From: an uncultured Alphaproteobacteria bacterium
GTDB taxonomy: Bacteria; Pseudomonadota; Alphaproteobacteria; CAAHEQ01; UBA3637
Direction of reading: 5' to 3'
Assembly: GCA_934202735.1 (NCBI GenBank)
Contig: CAKPYH010000002.1
Location: 62,001 to 126,000, forward strand
Length of the DNA: 64,000 nucleotides
The position numbers were made by a program, and so were the translations under genes. Shown piece by piece: positions 7,610 through 16,212 of this stretch (position 1 is its first letter; each line of letters opens with the position of its first letter). Below the pieces are notes generated by a model. It searched no databases. It was given only the letters and a program-made list of their open reading frames with translations, and was not told the DNA's origin.

Positions 7610-8083
7610 TTATAAAAATAAAGTTAAACCATACAAAATAACACCGGCATATAATCCGGCAATGACATCGTCCATCATGACACCCAAGGCCGTATGAACG
7701 CGCCGATCAAAAAATGAGGCCGGCCAAACCTTGGTAATGTCAAATAAACGAAACAATAAAAATCCGGCGATCAAGACAGTCAGCGAACATGGCCCCCCGA
7801 CCACCAAGGCAAAAGTCAAGCTTTGTCCGATCGTTTCATCAATCACAACAAAACCGGGATCGGATTGTTTTTGCGTTCTTAAAACGATTCGTGTGGCCCA
7901 CCAACCGATCAAAAATAGGGCGCATATTGTGAAGAAAAAAGCCGTTGTACCGAAATAAAATCCGATAAAGGCTAGCGGCACCGAACACAAGGATCCCACC
8001 GTACCCGGTGCTTTGGGGGATAGGCCCGAACCAAACCAAGTGGCCATAATCCAGGCCAGTTTTTCTTGCATTTTTTTTGTCAT
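7610..8083 (-). CDS. pgpA: Phosphatidylglycerophosphatase A
   Basis: This 157-residue membrane protein removes phosphate from phosphatidylglycerophosphate to give phosphatidylglycerol. The family signatures are present: FGSGLSPKAPGTVGSL at the N-terminus, the acidic VIDETIGQ, FRLFDITKVWPASFFD and the C-terminal MMDDVIAGLYAG. About four hydrophobic segments are visible. ATG 8083 overlaps the stop of the upstream membrane-protein gene by 4 nt (ATGA), so the two are translationally coupled. Confidence 0.92.
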   Translation of the reverse strand: MTKKMQEKLAWIMATWFGSGLSPKAPGTVGSLCSVPLAFIGFYFGTTAFFFTICALFLIGWWATRIVLRTQKQSDPGFVVIDETIGQSLTFALVVGGPCSLTVLIAGFLLFRLFDITKVWPASFFDRRVHTALGVMMDDVIAGLYAGVILYGLTLFL

Positions 8084-9168
8084 GATAGTGTTTCCTTAGG
8101 TAAATCAGAAATAGGCATGTCAACGGGTTCTTCCGTTGTTTCATGGGTGTCAGGTGCAACCACGGCGGCGGGTGCTATTTCCGGGGTCGGCGGTTGTTCA
8201 AGTGTGGCAGCCTGTGAACCCGTATTAAAAAATTCATTCAAAAAGTCCGTGAACAAGGGGACATCATCGGCTTCGGCCGTATCCAGCCGCAACAACATGA
8301 CACCGGCATTTCGCATATAGTTCATGGTTTCGGCTGTGTTTAGCAAGGTCCCCGACATAAGCAATAAAACCGGTACAGCAACCGAACCGTCTTCGTTAGC
8401 GGTTAAGCCTTGAGCGATGGGGATAATGTCTTTTGCGGGAGCCGGCATAATACCTGTTTCGTAAAACCAGTCGCTGGCCGTAATATCGGCATCCAAATCA
8501 ACGGCCCAGGTAGAGTCCGGGCGGTTGATGACTTGAACCACAATGGCCCGATTATCGTTAGAAATCGCAAAAGAAGCGTAGTGTTCGTCAATGTTGATAT
8601 GCGGATAGAAATCGGCTGAAATACCGCTGGTATTGAACAAAGCCATCATCTGCTGTACTTCTGCAGCATCGGCCGGACCGCCGACAGTCGGCATATTCGG
8701 ATCGGGTACGATAGGATCCGAAGGAGAAAGATTGACCGCTGCGGGAGAAACCTGAGTGGGCTGTGTTGCTTGGGGAGCCACGCCTAAAATAGCGGACGAT
8801 TGTACCCGCAAACGCGCCGGCTCAAAAGCTTTCTTCATAGAACTGATTTTTAACGCATGGTGTATGGCTTTTTTTTCTAAAAAGCGGCGTGGAATTAAAT
8901 GCCGCCACTGACAACGATACCACCACCGCCAGCCGATGAGATAGAACGGTATGAATAAAATCATGCCCAGCATCAATCCGACATCACGACCGGTATGAAT
9001 CACCCAATCATTTCTTAAAAATGCAGTTGTATAGCGGTGCCAGTCCTTAGCGGACAACAAGTTAAAATCATAGGCATAATAAAAAACCAATGGTACGATT
9101 TCCATGTAAATGATCGTCCATAAACAGCCGGTGATGATCAAGCGTCCCCAACGCATTTTTTTACTCAT
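8080..9168 (-). CDS. Two-TM membrane protein with a C-terminal soluble domain, function unknown
   Basis: I do not recognise this 362-residue protein. It has two hydrophobic segments (about residues 8-30 and 62-82), a basic stretch, a Pro/Ala/Thr-rich linker (about 125-160), a folded-looking domain (about 165-315) and a Pro/acid-rich tail. The domain alternates helix and strand (SNDNRAIVVQVIN, VAVPVLLLMSG, AGVMLLRLD) in a way that faintly recalls NERD/restriction-endonuclease-like folds; that is a guess. ATG 9168 follows AAGGAG. It is the first gene of the pgpA-FTR-hisS run. Similar low-complexity tails occur in anchoring or secretion-associated proteins. Confidence 0.75.
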   Translation of the reverse strand: MSKKMRWGRLIITGCLWTIIYMEIVPLVFYYAYDFNLLSAKDWHRYTTAFLRNDWVIHTGRDVGLMLGMILFIPFYLIGWRWWYRCQWRHLIPRRFLEKKAIHHALKISSMKKAFEPARLRVQSSAILGVAPQATQPTQVSPAAVNLSPSDPIVPDPNMPTVGGPADAAEVQQMMALFNTSGISADFYPHINIDEHYASFAISNDNRAIVVQVINRPDSTWAVDLDADITASDWFYETGIMPAPAKDIIPIAQGLTANEDGSVAVPVLLLMSGTLLNTAETMNYMRNAGVMLLRLDTAEADDVPLFTDFLNEFFNTGSQAATLEQPPTPEIAPAAVVAPDTHETTEEPVDMPISDLPKETLS

Positions 9169-9235
9169 TTAATAACTCCTTGTCCCTTTATACACCGAAA
9201 AAATGGGAAAATCCAGTAAAAAACATCATCGCGGT

Positions 9236-9640
9236 TCATAATTTTGAATCAGCCCCGGCAGAACGTTGCTCTGCTTTTTTCATAAAGCGGTTTGCGGATA
9301 CAATGACACGTGTGTGTTCGGCCCGTGCCACTTCACCTGCCGCGTCAAACACACGGGCGGCAAACGTCAAACGCCGTCCGTCAACGGTTGTTAGTTTTGT
9401 TTCACAGGTAATTGTATCGCCGACACAGTTGGGGGCCGAATGTGTCAAGTTCACTGTTGCCCCGACGGTTGTCTCATCGGCGGTTAAATAGGGTTGCACA
9501 CTTGTCCAGGCGGTTTTTTCTATCAGGGTTAAAACTGCCGGTGTTCCGAAAACGGGGAGGGTTCCGCTACCGATGGATTCTGCCGTTTGTAGGGTGGTAA
9601 TGGTTTGAGACATGTGTCCTGTCAGGCCGACTTGTATCAT
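9236..9640 (-). CDS. Hotdog-fold thioesterase, FlK-like
   Basis: The 134-residue product begins MIQVGLTGHMSQTITTLQTA and has GSGTLPVFGTPAVLTLIEKTA, matching the single-hotdog family that includes fluoroacetyl-CoA thioesterase FlK and many uncharacterised acyl-CoA thioesterases. The conserved Thr and Glu of the active-site region (GTPAVLTLIEKTA) and a later His (VNLTHSAPN) are present. It probably hydrolyses short acyl-CoA; the substrate cannot be read. ATG 9640 has AAGGAG. It is transcribed divergently from the PEGA lipoprotein gene; the next gene starts 67 nt downstream. Confidence 0.85.
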   Translation of the reverse strand: MIQVGLTGHMSQTITTLQTAESIGSGTLPVFGTPAVLTLIEKTAWTSVQPYLTADETTVGATVNLTHSAPNCVGDTITCETKLTTVDGRRLTFAARVFDAAGEVARAEHTRVIVSANRFMKKAEQRSAGADSKL

Positions 9641-9661
9641 TGGTTGTTCTCCTTATCAGAA

Positions 9662-9690
9662 ACTATAGACCGAATTTTTTTAAAAATCAA
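9662..9690 (-). promoter_or_regulatory. Promoter of the thioesterase gene
   Basis: On the minus strand TTGATT (9690-9685) and TATAGT (9667-9662) have a 17-nt spacer, 21 nt before the start codon. It may also drive the genes down to hisS. Confidence 0.65.
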
Positions 9691-9698
9691 CTTTTATA

Positions 9699-9727
9699 TT
9701 GACAGACATACCGATGTTATGTATAAG
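9699..9727 (+). promoter_or_regulatory. Promoter of the PEGA lipoprotein gene
   Basis: A perfect TTGACA (9699-9704) and TATAAG (9722-9727) with a 17-nt spacer. Its -35 lies 8 bp from that of the divergent thioesterase promoter. Confidence 0.8.
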
Positions 9728-9754
9728 AGATAAATCCAAACGAAAGGATATGCT

Positions 9755-10132
9755 ATGTTTCAAAAAAGTATTGTATGCGTGGTGGCGGCCACTTTGTTTT
9801 TAAGTTCCTGTTCAGCCTTTAATTGGACACGTACACCAATGACGGTCAATGCGTCCGAACCGGATGCCAAGATTTATATTGATGGGGAATATATGGGGAT
9901 CGGACGGGTCCAAACATCGGTTAAACGCCGTACGAATCATACGGTTTTAGCCCGTAAAGACGGTTTTTATCCGGCTCAAAAAAATGTTTCTTATTGTTTA
10001 GGAACGGTTGGGATTATTGACCTGCTGTTCGGGTTTGTATGGTTGGTTCCGTTTGTAGGGTTGGCTTTCCCGGGGGCGTATGTGGCCGATGAAGAAAACA
10101 TAGCCCTGTTGTTGGAAGAAAAAGCCAAATAA
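9755..10132 (+). CDS. PEGA-domain lipoprotein
   Basis: The 125-residue product starts with a lipoprotein signal peptide and lipobox LSSC (Cys 19), so it should be lipidated and anchored in a membrane. Residues ~30-75 form a PEGA-like beta domain (VNASEPDAKIYIDGEYMG...KDGFYPAQK), a surface or envelope domain common in Gram-negative bacteria. A long hydrophobic segment follows (GIIDLLFGFVWLVPFVGLAF), giving a hairpin-like membrane part. ATG 9755 has CGAAAGGATATGCT upstream. It is monocistronic. The role is unknown; envelope structure or sensing are possible. Confidence 0.83.
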   Translation: MFQKSIVCVVAATLFLSSCSAFNWTRTPMTVNASEPDAKIYIDGEYMGIGRVQTSVKRRTNHTVLARKDGFYPAQKNVSYCLGTVGIIDLLFGFVWLVPFVGLAFPGAYVADEENIALLLEEKAK

Positions 10133-10179
10133 CATTTTATGTCCCGGTTGTAAAAAATATGGGTTAGGCTCTTTTTTTC

Positions 10180-10208
10180 TTGCAATCGCGTACATTTTCT
10201 TGTATGCT
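10180..10208 (+). promoter_or_regulatory. Promoter of the NifU-like/GGGtGRT pair
   Basis: TTGCAA (10180-10185) and TATGCT (10203-10208) with a 17-nt spacer, 35 nt before the start codon. Confidence 0.65.
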
Positions 10209-10243
10209 TGGCCCGTTAAAGTTTTTTATGAAAGGAAACGATT

Positions 10244-10948
10244 ATGGATTCAAAGTATCAATGCACGCCGGCGATTGAGCACATGTGCCCCGTTGCCAAA
10301 GGCGTTCATCATAAAAGTGCCCCCATTCCCGAAGAAGGTAAATGGGTCAGCGCACAACATATCAGCGATATTTCCGGTTTGACACACGGGTGTGGATGCT
10401 GTGCCCCGCAACAAGGTACATGCAAACTGACCTTGAATGTCAAAGACGGCGTGATTCAAGAAGCTTTGGTGGAAACCATCGGGTGTTCGGGTATGACGCA
10501 TTCGGCGGCAATGGCGGCTGAAATTTTACCGGGTAAAACAATTTTGGAAGCCTTGAATACCGATTTGGTATGCGATGCCATCAATGTGGCTATGCGTGAA
10601 TTATTTTTACAAATTGTCTATGGTCGGACGCAAACGGCGTTTTCGGAAAACGGTTTGCCGGTCGGGGCAGGCATGGAAGACCTGGGGAAGGGGTTGCGTT
10701 CCATGGTCGGGACGATGTATTCCACAACGGTCAAAGGCCCCCGCTATTTGGAAATGACGGAAGGATATGTGTTGGAACAAGGCTTGGATGAAAATAATGA
10801 AATCATCGGCTACAAGTTTGTTCATGTCGGCAAAATGCTGGAAGCGATTCGTAAAGGTGAATCGCCTGAAGAAGCCTTCAAAAAGAATGTCAAAACCTAT
10901 GGCCGCTTTGATGAAGCCGTCAAGAAAATTGATCCGAGAAAGGAGTAA
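10244..10948 (+). CDS. NifU/IscU-like iron-sulfur scaffold protein (partner of GGGtGRT protein)
   Basis: The 234-residue product contains a NifU_N-like core (CKLTLNVKDGVIQEALVE, IGCSGMTHSAAMAAEILPGK), in which U-type scaffolds hold a nascent Fe-S cluster on Cys ligands. It differs from housekeeping IscU: there is a Cys-rich front part (YQCTP, HMCP, HGCGCC) and a C-terminal extension of about 100 residues with no recognised domain. ATG 10244 has GAAAGGAAAC. The next gene starts 4 nt after the stop and belongs to the GGGtGRT family; I recall the two being neighbours in many anaerobes. It may build or carry a cluster for that protein. Confidence 0.8.
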   Translation: MDSKYQCTPAIEHMCPVAKGVHHKSAPIPEEGKWVSAQHISDISGLTHGCGCCAPQQGTCKLTLNVKDGVIQEALVETIGCSGMTHSAAMAAEILPGKTILEALNTDLVCDAINVAMRELFLQIVYGRTQTAFSENGLPVGAGMEDLGKGLRSMVGTMYSTTVKGPRYLEMTEGYVLEQGLDENNEIIGYKFVHVGKMLEAIRKGESPEEAFKKNVKTYGRFDEAVKKIDPRKE

Positions 10949-10951
10949 GTT

Positions 10952-11950
10952 ATGGTAGAATTTGAAGGAAAAGAACGCCGGATTGAAAAAATCAACAAAG
11001 TGTTGGCCGAATACGGTTTGAAAGATTTGGAAGAAGCGAAAGCCTTGTGCGATTCAAAAGGTATTGATGTGGCCAAGTTGGTCAAAGGCATTCAACCGAT
11101 CGCGTTTGAAAATGCCGTTTGGGCCTATACGATGGGTGCGGCGTTGGCTATTAAAACCGGTGTCAAAACGGCTGCTGATGCGGCTAAAATGCTGGGTGTC
11201 GGGTTGCAGGCTTTCTGTGTGCCCGGATCGGTCGCGGACCAACGTAAAGTGGGCTTGGGCCATGGGAACCTGGCGGCTATGTTATTGACCGAAGATACCA
11301 AGTGTTTCTGTTTCTTGGCCGGGCATGAATCCTTTGCGGCAGCGGAAGGGGCGATCGGTATTGCTCGTTCAGCCAATAAAGTGCGTAAAGAACCCCTGCG
11401 GGTTATTTTGAACGGTCTGGGTAAAGATGCGGCCTATATTATTTCCCGTATCAACGGATTTACTTTTGTGGAAACACAGTATGACTATTATACCGGCGAG
11501 TTAAAAACCGTTTCGGAAAAAGCTTTCTCCAACGGCGATAAAGCCAAAGTCAAGTGCTATGGTGCCGATGATGTGAGTGAAGGTGTGGCCATTATGATTA
11601 AAGAGGGTGTTGATGTTTCTATTACGGGGAACTCAACCAATCCGACACGTTTCCAACATCCGGTGGCCGGAACGTACAAAAAATGGGCAACCGAAAACGG
11701 ACGTAAGTATTTCTCGGTGGCTTCGGGCGGTGGTACGGGACGGACACTGCACCCCGACAACGTGGCGGCCGGTCCGGCATCTTACGGGATGACCGATACG
11801 ATGGGGCGCATGCATTCTGATGCGCAGTTTGCGGGATCTTCTTCCGTGCCGGCTCATGTGGAAATGATGGGCTTGATCGGTATGGGCAATAACCCGATGG
11901 TAGGGGCCAGTGTGGCTGTTGCCGTTGCGGTGGAAGAAGCCATGAAATAA
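10952..11950 (+). CDS. GGGtGRT family protein, function unknown
   Basis: This 332-residue protein carries the SVASGGGTGRTLHPDN motif that names the GGGtGRT family, near residue 255. It is Gly/Ala-rich, lacks a signal peptide and ends in a glycine-rich stretch (MGLIGMGNNPMVGASVAV). Cys residues (AFCVPGS, KCFCFLAGHES, VKCYG) could bind metal. I know no established activity for the family. AAGGAGTAAGTT stands before ATG 10952. It is clearly co-transcribed with the NifU-like gene and ends at a strong terminator, so the two form a closed two-gene unit. Confidence 0.85.
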   Translation: MVEFEGKERRIEKINKVLAEYGLKDLEEAKALCDSKGIDVAKLVKGIQPIAFENAVWAYTMGAALAIKTGVKTAADAAKMLGVGLQAFCVPGSVADQRKVGLGHGNLAAMLLTEDTKCFCFLAGHESFAAAEGAIGIARSANKVRKEPLRVILNGLGKDAAYIISRINGFTFVETQYDYYTGELKTVSEKAFSNGDKAKVKCYGADDVSEGVAIMIKEGVDVSITGNSTNPTRFQHPVAGTYKKWATENGRKYFSVASGGGTGRTLHPDNVAAGPASYGMTDTMGRMHSDAQFAGSSSVPAHVEMMGLIGMGNNPMVGASVAVAVAVEEAMK

Positions 11951-11967
11951 GCCGGTTTATCATCAAG

Positions 11968-12003
11968 AACCCCCGGGATAATACGCCCGGGGGTTTAATT
12001 TTG
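11968..12003 (+). terminator. Rho-independent terminator after the GGGtGRT gene
   Basis: AACCCCCGGG (11968-11977) pairs perfectly with CCCGGGGGTT (11986-11995), followed by a T-rich tail. Confidence 0.9.
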
Positions 12004-12013
12004 AAACCTTTTG

Positions 12014-12919
12014 TTATATCGGTTGTGTATACTTTATAATATATTTCCGACAACAACGGTATGTGTGGGCATCCAGCCTTAAAGACAACATGTGTCGGAA
12101 TGAAAAGTGTTTAGAAGACCGAAACTTTTTATAGCCTTTTGTCAGAATAAAGGCATTCAGGCCCAACATCCATTGATGACGTGTATAAGATGTTTTTTCA
12201 ATCAGGTGTTTCAGCAAGCGTAATGTAAAGCGCAGTTTGCCCGGGTATATAAAACAATGATGTTCTTTGTTCGTTAAAATCAAACGTATTAAATCTTCTG
12301 TGGGATAACCGATTTTTAATTCTTCAAAATCCAATATCCCGCTTAAATCCTGTCCTTGAAAAATCAAGTTTTTATAATGAAAATCACCATGAATGACCGA
12401 TGTCAAATGATCACGATAGATTAAATCCTTTGCATCCATATCCTGTAAAATAGGATGATAACGCTTGTCTGTATGCAAGGTATTGTATATGTGAAGCCAA
12501 TCATCGCCGGGGGCCACATGCATTTCTGATTTGTGTTCTTGAAATGTATCCGTCATGTCTAAATAGGCCGCAATCAGGTCGTCCAGGTGTTGGTTGTCCA
12601 ACTGATTGATAAAAACGGATTGTCCGTTCACCCATTTTAAGACCAAAATATCCCAAGGACCATGGGTAAAAGTGGTCTGCAAAGCCAGATGCGGGCCTAA
12701 ATCAAAATCAGATAATGCCCTGATATTATGCCATACCCGTTCGCGTCTGTCGCGTGGAACACGGGCCTGTGCGATAAATTTGATCAGGTAAAATCCCCGT
12801 TTTGTTTGCAGGCGATAATTGACGCTGCATGATCCTGTGGCCATGCGAACGGCGGCAGTAATTTTATCATTTAAGTGTTTTTCCAAAACGGAAACCGGTA
12901 CCCCGGATAAGTCTTTCAT
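12014..12919 (-). CDS. APH/choline-kinase-like phosphotransferase
   Basis: The 301-residue product has the phosphotransferase catalytic motif VIHGDFHYKNLIF followed by GILDFEELKIG (HGDxxxxN and the Mg-binding D), and an N-lobe with NYRLQTKRGFYLIKF. These are typical of the aminoglycoside phosphotransferase/choline kinase fold. The substrate may be a sugar, choline or a lipid headgroup precursor; nothing here identifies resistance. ATG 12919 follows a modest AAGGGA. It has its own promoter, 86 nt beyond the coupling-protein stop. The C-terminus is rich in Arg/Lys/His and aromatic residues. Confidence 0.82.
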   Translation of the reverse strand: MKDLSGVPVSVLEKHLNDKITAAVRMATGSCSVNYRLQTKRGFYLIKFIAQARVPRDRRERVWHNIRALSDFDLGPHLALQTTFTHGPWDILVLKWVNGQSVFINQLDNQHLDDLIAAYLDMTDTFQEHKSEMHVAPGDDWLHIYNTLHTDKRYHPILQDMDAKDLIYRDHLTSVIHGDFHYKNLIFQGQDLSGILDFEELKIGYPTEDLIRLILTNKEHHCFIYPGKLRFTLRLLKHLIEKTSYTRHQWMLGLNAFILTKGYKKFRSSKHFSFRHMLSLRLDAHTYRCCRKYIIKYTQPI

Positions 12920-12949
12920 GCAAATCCCTTGTTGTTCTTGAATGGAAAG

Positions 12950-12978
12950 ACTTTATCCGTTTTTTCGGGATTTGTCAA
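12950..12978 (-). promoter_or_regulatory. Promoter of the APH-like gene
   Basis: Perfect TTGACA (12978-12973) and TAAAGT (12955-12950) with a 17-nt spacer on the minus strand, 30 nt before the start. Confidence 0.75.
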
Positions 12979-13005
12979 CATAAAAGTCTATGCCGGAATA
13001 CGGGG

Positions 13006-15204
13006 TTAATCCCCGATCTGTACCGCGGATACGGCTGCCCCAATGTCCGAATCATGATGTATATCGGCCGGCATTTTCGAGGCCGGAGGAATCGCTGCCC
13101 GGGTTTTGTACGGCTCGGTCTTGAAATAAAGGGGGCTGTTGGCTTGAATAGGATGATCCAAGTGGCCCGCATACAGGACCAGTTGCTTGTCCGGTTTCAT
13201 GGATAAAATACCGGCCCCCCCGATGACCGAGTCATCTTTCATTTTAATCTTGTGCGATCGCTCATGATAAAAGTTGAATAAATCTTTTTTCATTTTACCC
13301 GAACCCCAAAATGGTCCCAAACGACTTTCGTCCGCACTATATGAATGTATCAATTTCGTCAGTGTCGGAATACCTTTTAACAGGGGGTTTCGGGTTTCCG
13401 GATTATTGTGCCGCTTGATGATTTTGATGGCCGAAGAACTTAAAATGACATTTGTGGTCTCTTGACCATATTTGGCGGATATTTGGTGCCAGTCTTGCAC
13501 CGAAACCAGGAACATATTTTGTTTGGCCCGTCCGAATACAATACCATCCGAAATACTTTGCAACGAAGGCATGTGTTGAAACTCGTCTAAAATAAAACCC
13601 ATCGGATAAGGACCGACACCCTGATTGGGTCCATGCTCCATTAAATATCCCGTAGCCATATTGATAAACAGGGTACTGAGTAAAATAGATGAGTTTAAGT
13701 CTTCATATGGAACGGACATATAAATGGTGACAGGACGATATGCGCCGGTTTCGGGATCTTTAATGCCACGCAGCTGATCATAATTGAAATCATTAAAGGA
13801 CGTTCGGGTACGGACCGCCGCATTTTTGAACAAGTTGACCCCGGATAACGCCATAGAAATAACTGAACCGCGTTGCTTATCGGGCAATCCGACCACTTGA
13901 TTTAATTCCAACAACGTACGCCGACCATACCCGAAATAAGCCGTTTCTAAAACAATATCGTCCAACAGGATTTTCCATGTATCTGTGTTCATGGCGGTCG
14001 GGTCCCCTTGTCGCCGCCTTAAACTCAATTCGTCATTGATACGAATTTGGGCATTCGTGATGATATCTAATAACATGGCAAAGCAGGCATCCGATGCTCC
14101 TTGCCAGTTTTTGGGAATCGGATCCCACTTGCCGATAGGTAAATAATTTTGCAAAGTTATCGTGTGGGCTTCGGCATTTTTAATGGCTTCCAAAACTTGC
14201 GGAAAGTCTCGCATAGAACGGTAAAAAGATAATAAAATCGCATAGTCTTCATCATCTAAACCGCCCGATTGCAAGCGCGATACAAAGTAATCATTGGCCC
14301 GGGCCTGTTCCACTTTACCGCATAAGTACCCCGTCAGGCCCGTCAGGCAACCACGTCCGGCCTTGACCCAATACGGATCTGCATTGGGGGGACCCTTGGG
14401 AATTAAAAAAGAAATCAAAGAGTCTATGTACGATTCGCGCCCGGCATGCAGGGGGGGTAGGTTTCCCCCGCCAATCGGATTCCAACACGGCCAAAACAAA
14501 CCTTTTTTTTCATCATCTACACCGGCCCAGTTCATCATGAATACAGGACCTTTTTGAGCCCGATAACCACTGGTCGCCTTGGCCAGTTCACCTTTCGGGT
14601 CGTTGATAATCAAACACGCATTGTCCATTTCAAAAATGGCCGGGATAACAACACCGCTGGTTTTACCGCTGCCGGGCATGCCGATACAAAAGACAGAACG
14701 GGTATCGGGTAATTTCATGTTTTTATTTTTGGGTCCGAACCGCCCCACCAACAGGTATTGCCCGTCATACAATCCTATTTCTTTAACCTCATTGTCCCGT
14801 GCCGCATGAGTACTTCCGAATCGTTGATCGGCAAAAGTGTAGGGATTCAGAACAAAAAGCCACAATTCGTACATGGTAAAGAATAACAAGGGTAATAAGG
14901 GGATTTTCCAAGCAAAAAAACTCACCCAGGTGGTATGTCGCGGCTCATTGGTGATATAAGTGTAGAGCCACATCCCCCCGCGGGTCATCGGATAGGCAAA
15001 ATGTCCGTGTAATGTTTGTCCCCAAAAAGCGCGATAAGCCGCCCCCAGGGTTATATCATTCATGGGGTTTAACCAATCACAAAAGGGTAAAATGAATAGG
15101 AATAGCACCCACAGCATGACCACACCGGCCAACGCCCGACCGAACCACCATTTAATGCACTTACGACGGATTTCAAAGGCTTCACCGAAAAAATTAAACA
15201 GCAT
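13006..15204 (-). CDS. virD4: Type IV secretion coupling ATPase, VirD4/TraG family
   Basis: The 732-residue protein has two N-terminal membrane segments (about residues 22-45 and 100-120), a Walker A GMPGSGKT at 175-182, the following VVIPAIFE...LIINDPKGE, and Walker B GFILDEFQHMPSL near residue 550. This is the VirD4/TraG layout: an inner-membrane hexameric ATPase that brings protein or DNA substrates to a type IV secretion channel. The ~70-residue tail after the ATPase domain may hold substrate contacts. No channel genes (virB) or relaxase lie in this window. It begins 9 nt after the pentapeptide-repeat gene. Confidence 0.93.
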   Translation of the reverse strand: MLFNFFGEAFEIRRKCIKWWFGRALAGVVMLWVLFLFILPFCDWLNPMNDITLGAAYRAFWGQTLHGHFAYPMTRGGMWLYTYITNEPRHTTWVSFFAWKIPLLPLLFFTMYELWLFVLNPYTFADQRFGSTHAARDNEVKEIGLYDGQYLLVGRFGPKNKNMKLPDTRSVFCIGMPGSGKTSGVVIPAIFEMDNACLIINDPKGELAKATSGYRAQKGPVFMMNWAGVDDEKKGLFWPCWNPIGGGNLPPLHAGRESYIDSLISFLIPKGPPNADPYWVKAGRGCLTGLTGYLCGKVEQARANDYFVSRLQSGGLDDEDYAILLSFYRSMRDFPQVLEAIKNAEAHTITLQNYLPIGKWDPIPKNWQGASDACFAMLLDIITNAQIRINDELSLRRRQGDPTAMNTDTWKILLDDIVLETAYFGYGRRTLLELNQVVGLPDKQRGSVISMALSGVNLFKNAAVRTRTSFNDFNYDQLRGIKDPETGAYRPVTIYMSVPYEDLNSSILLSTLFINMATGYLMEHGPNQGVGPYPMGFILDEFQHMPSLQSISDGIVFGRAKQNMFLVSVQDWHQISAKYGQETTNVILSSSAIKIIKRHNNPETRNPLLKGIPTLTKLIHSYSADESRLGPFWGSGKMKKDLFNFYHERSHKIKMKDDSVIGGAGILSMKPDKQLVLYAGHLDHPIQANSPLYFKTEPYKTRAAIPPASKMPADIHHDSDIGAAVSAVQIGD

Positions 15205-15213
15205 GGTTGTTTG

Positions 15214-16212
15214 TTAACTCCTGTTTTTATTTTTCTTGGTACGGGGGGCCCATCGGGTCATTTGTCCCAAGATTTTTTTATGGGGCGGCAACGTGTTGGG
15301 TACTGATTCGGGCCGCGTATCCGTATCGGGTTTATCATCGGATGTTTTGGGGACCTGCGGGGCAGGGGGACGGGCAAACTCATCTTGTTTGGGGTGGGGA
15401 CGGGTCCCCCCTTTTGTTTTGGGAGGGATAACTTCTGTCTGCCCTTTGGCATAGGTGTTGAGTTCGGTATGCCGGGCTTTCAAGGTTTTCAAAGTCTCTT
15501 CTTTTAACTTTTTTTCCTGCATTTTTTCCACCAAAGCCAAGTCTTTTTGCCATTGATTCATGCTCAACTTTTGCAACGGATTGATGTAGACACCACGTAA
15601 ATTGACCCCTTCTAAATTAAACATAGACAAATCCATGCCTGAAATATCTACATGACTCATATCCAACCGGCGCAAGTCTAAACACATCAATTCGGAACGC
15701 GTCAGACAGTGAATATCAATTTTACCGCTTTCAATTCCGGCGATTAAAACCGCCAGAACAGCCAAACGATTGTCAAAATCCGCATCCGTTTCGGCCCCGT
15801 CTGTGGTCAGATTTCGTAAATAAGTTTGGGCAAAGTCTGCCCCGGTCAGATCTGAATGACTTAAATCTGTCTCTTCCAAGTAGGCTTCGGTAAAATCGCA
15901 CCCTTGGAAATCACAGGCGCAGGCCGTTGTTTTGTACAAAATGGCCCCCTTGAAGGAAGAACCGGCAAAACGTCCCCCTGAAATATCCGCATTTTTTAAA
16001 TTGATACCCGAAAAGTCTTGTCCCGACAAATCTTTACCGGCACGAATATCTTGAATCAAGCGAACCGCACGCGCATCGGATCGGTAATCGGCCCGTTCGG
16101 ACGGTAAAACATAGTCTTCTGCCGACAGGCCTAACGAAAAATAAATCATATCTCGTTCACTGACTTTTGTGTCGGCCAATTTCATATTCGGTCGCTGTAA
16201 TTTCGTATTCAT
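15214..16212 (-). CDS. Pentapeptide-repeat protein with charged coiled-coil and basic tail
   Basis: The 332-residue product has a run of pentapeptide repeats A(D/N)LxX in about residues 60-140 (LSGQDFSGINLKNADISGG...) and a second short block near 180-215. A predicted coiled coil (EKMQEKKLKEETLKTLKARH) and a long Pro/Lys/Asp-rich disordered tail end in MTRWAPRTKKNKNRS. Pentapeptide repeats fold as a square beta-helix for protein contacts. Its tight linkage to the coupling ATPase suggests a T4SS adaptor or substrate; that is inference. No Shine-Dalgarno precedes ATG 16212 and the -10 box is only 6 nt away, so the mRNA may be leaderless. Confidence 0.82.
   Translation of the reverse strand: MNTKLQRPNMKLADTKVSERDMIYFSLGLSAEDYVLPSERADYRSDARAVRLIQDIRAGKDLSGQDFSGINLKNADISGGRFAGSSFKGAILYKTTACACDFQGCDFTEAYLEETDLSHSDLTGADFAQTYLRNLTTDGAETDADFDNRLAVLAVLIAGIESGKIDIHCLTRSELMCLDLRRLDMSHVDISGMDLSMFNLEGVNLRGVYINPLQKLSMNQWQKDLALVEKMQEKKLKEETLKTLKARHTELNTYAKGQTEVIPPKTKGGTRPHPKQDEFARPPAPQVPKTSDDKPDTDTRPESVPNTLPPHKKILGQMTRWAPRTKKNKNRS

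Noticed and set aside
12014..12919. Antibiotic resistance gene
   Set aside because: The protein has the general APH/choline-kinase fold but nothing points to aminoglycoside specificity, and no mobile element surrounds it.
13006..16212. Conjugative plasmid or integrative element
   Set aside because: No relaxase, virB, integrase or attachment sites were found; only the coupling ATPase and its neighbour are present.
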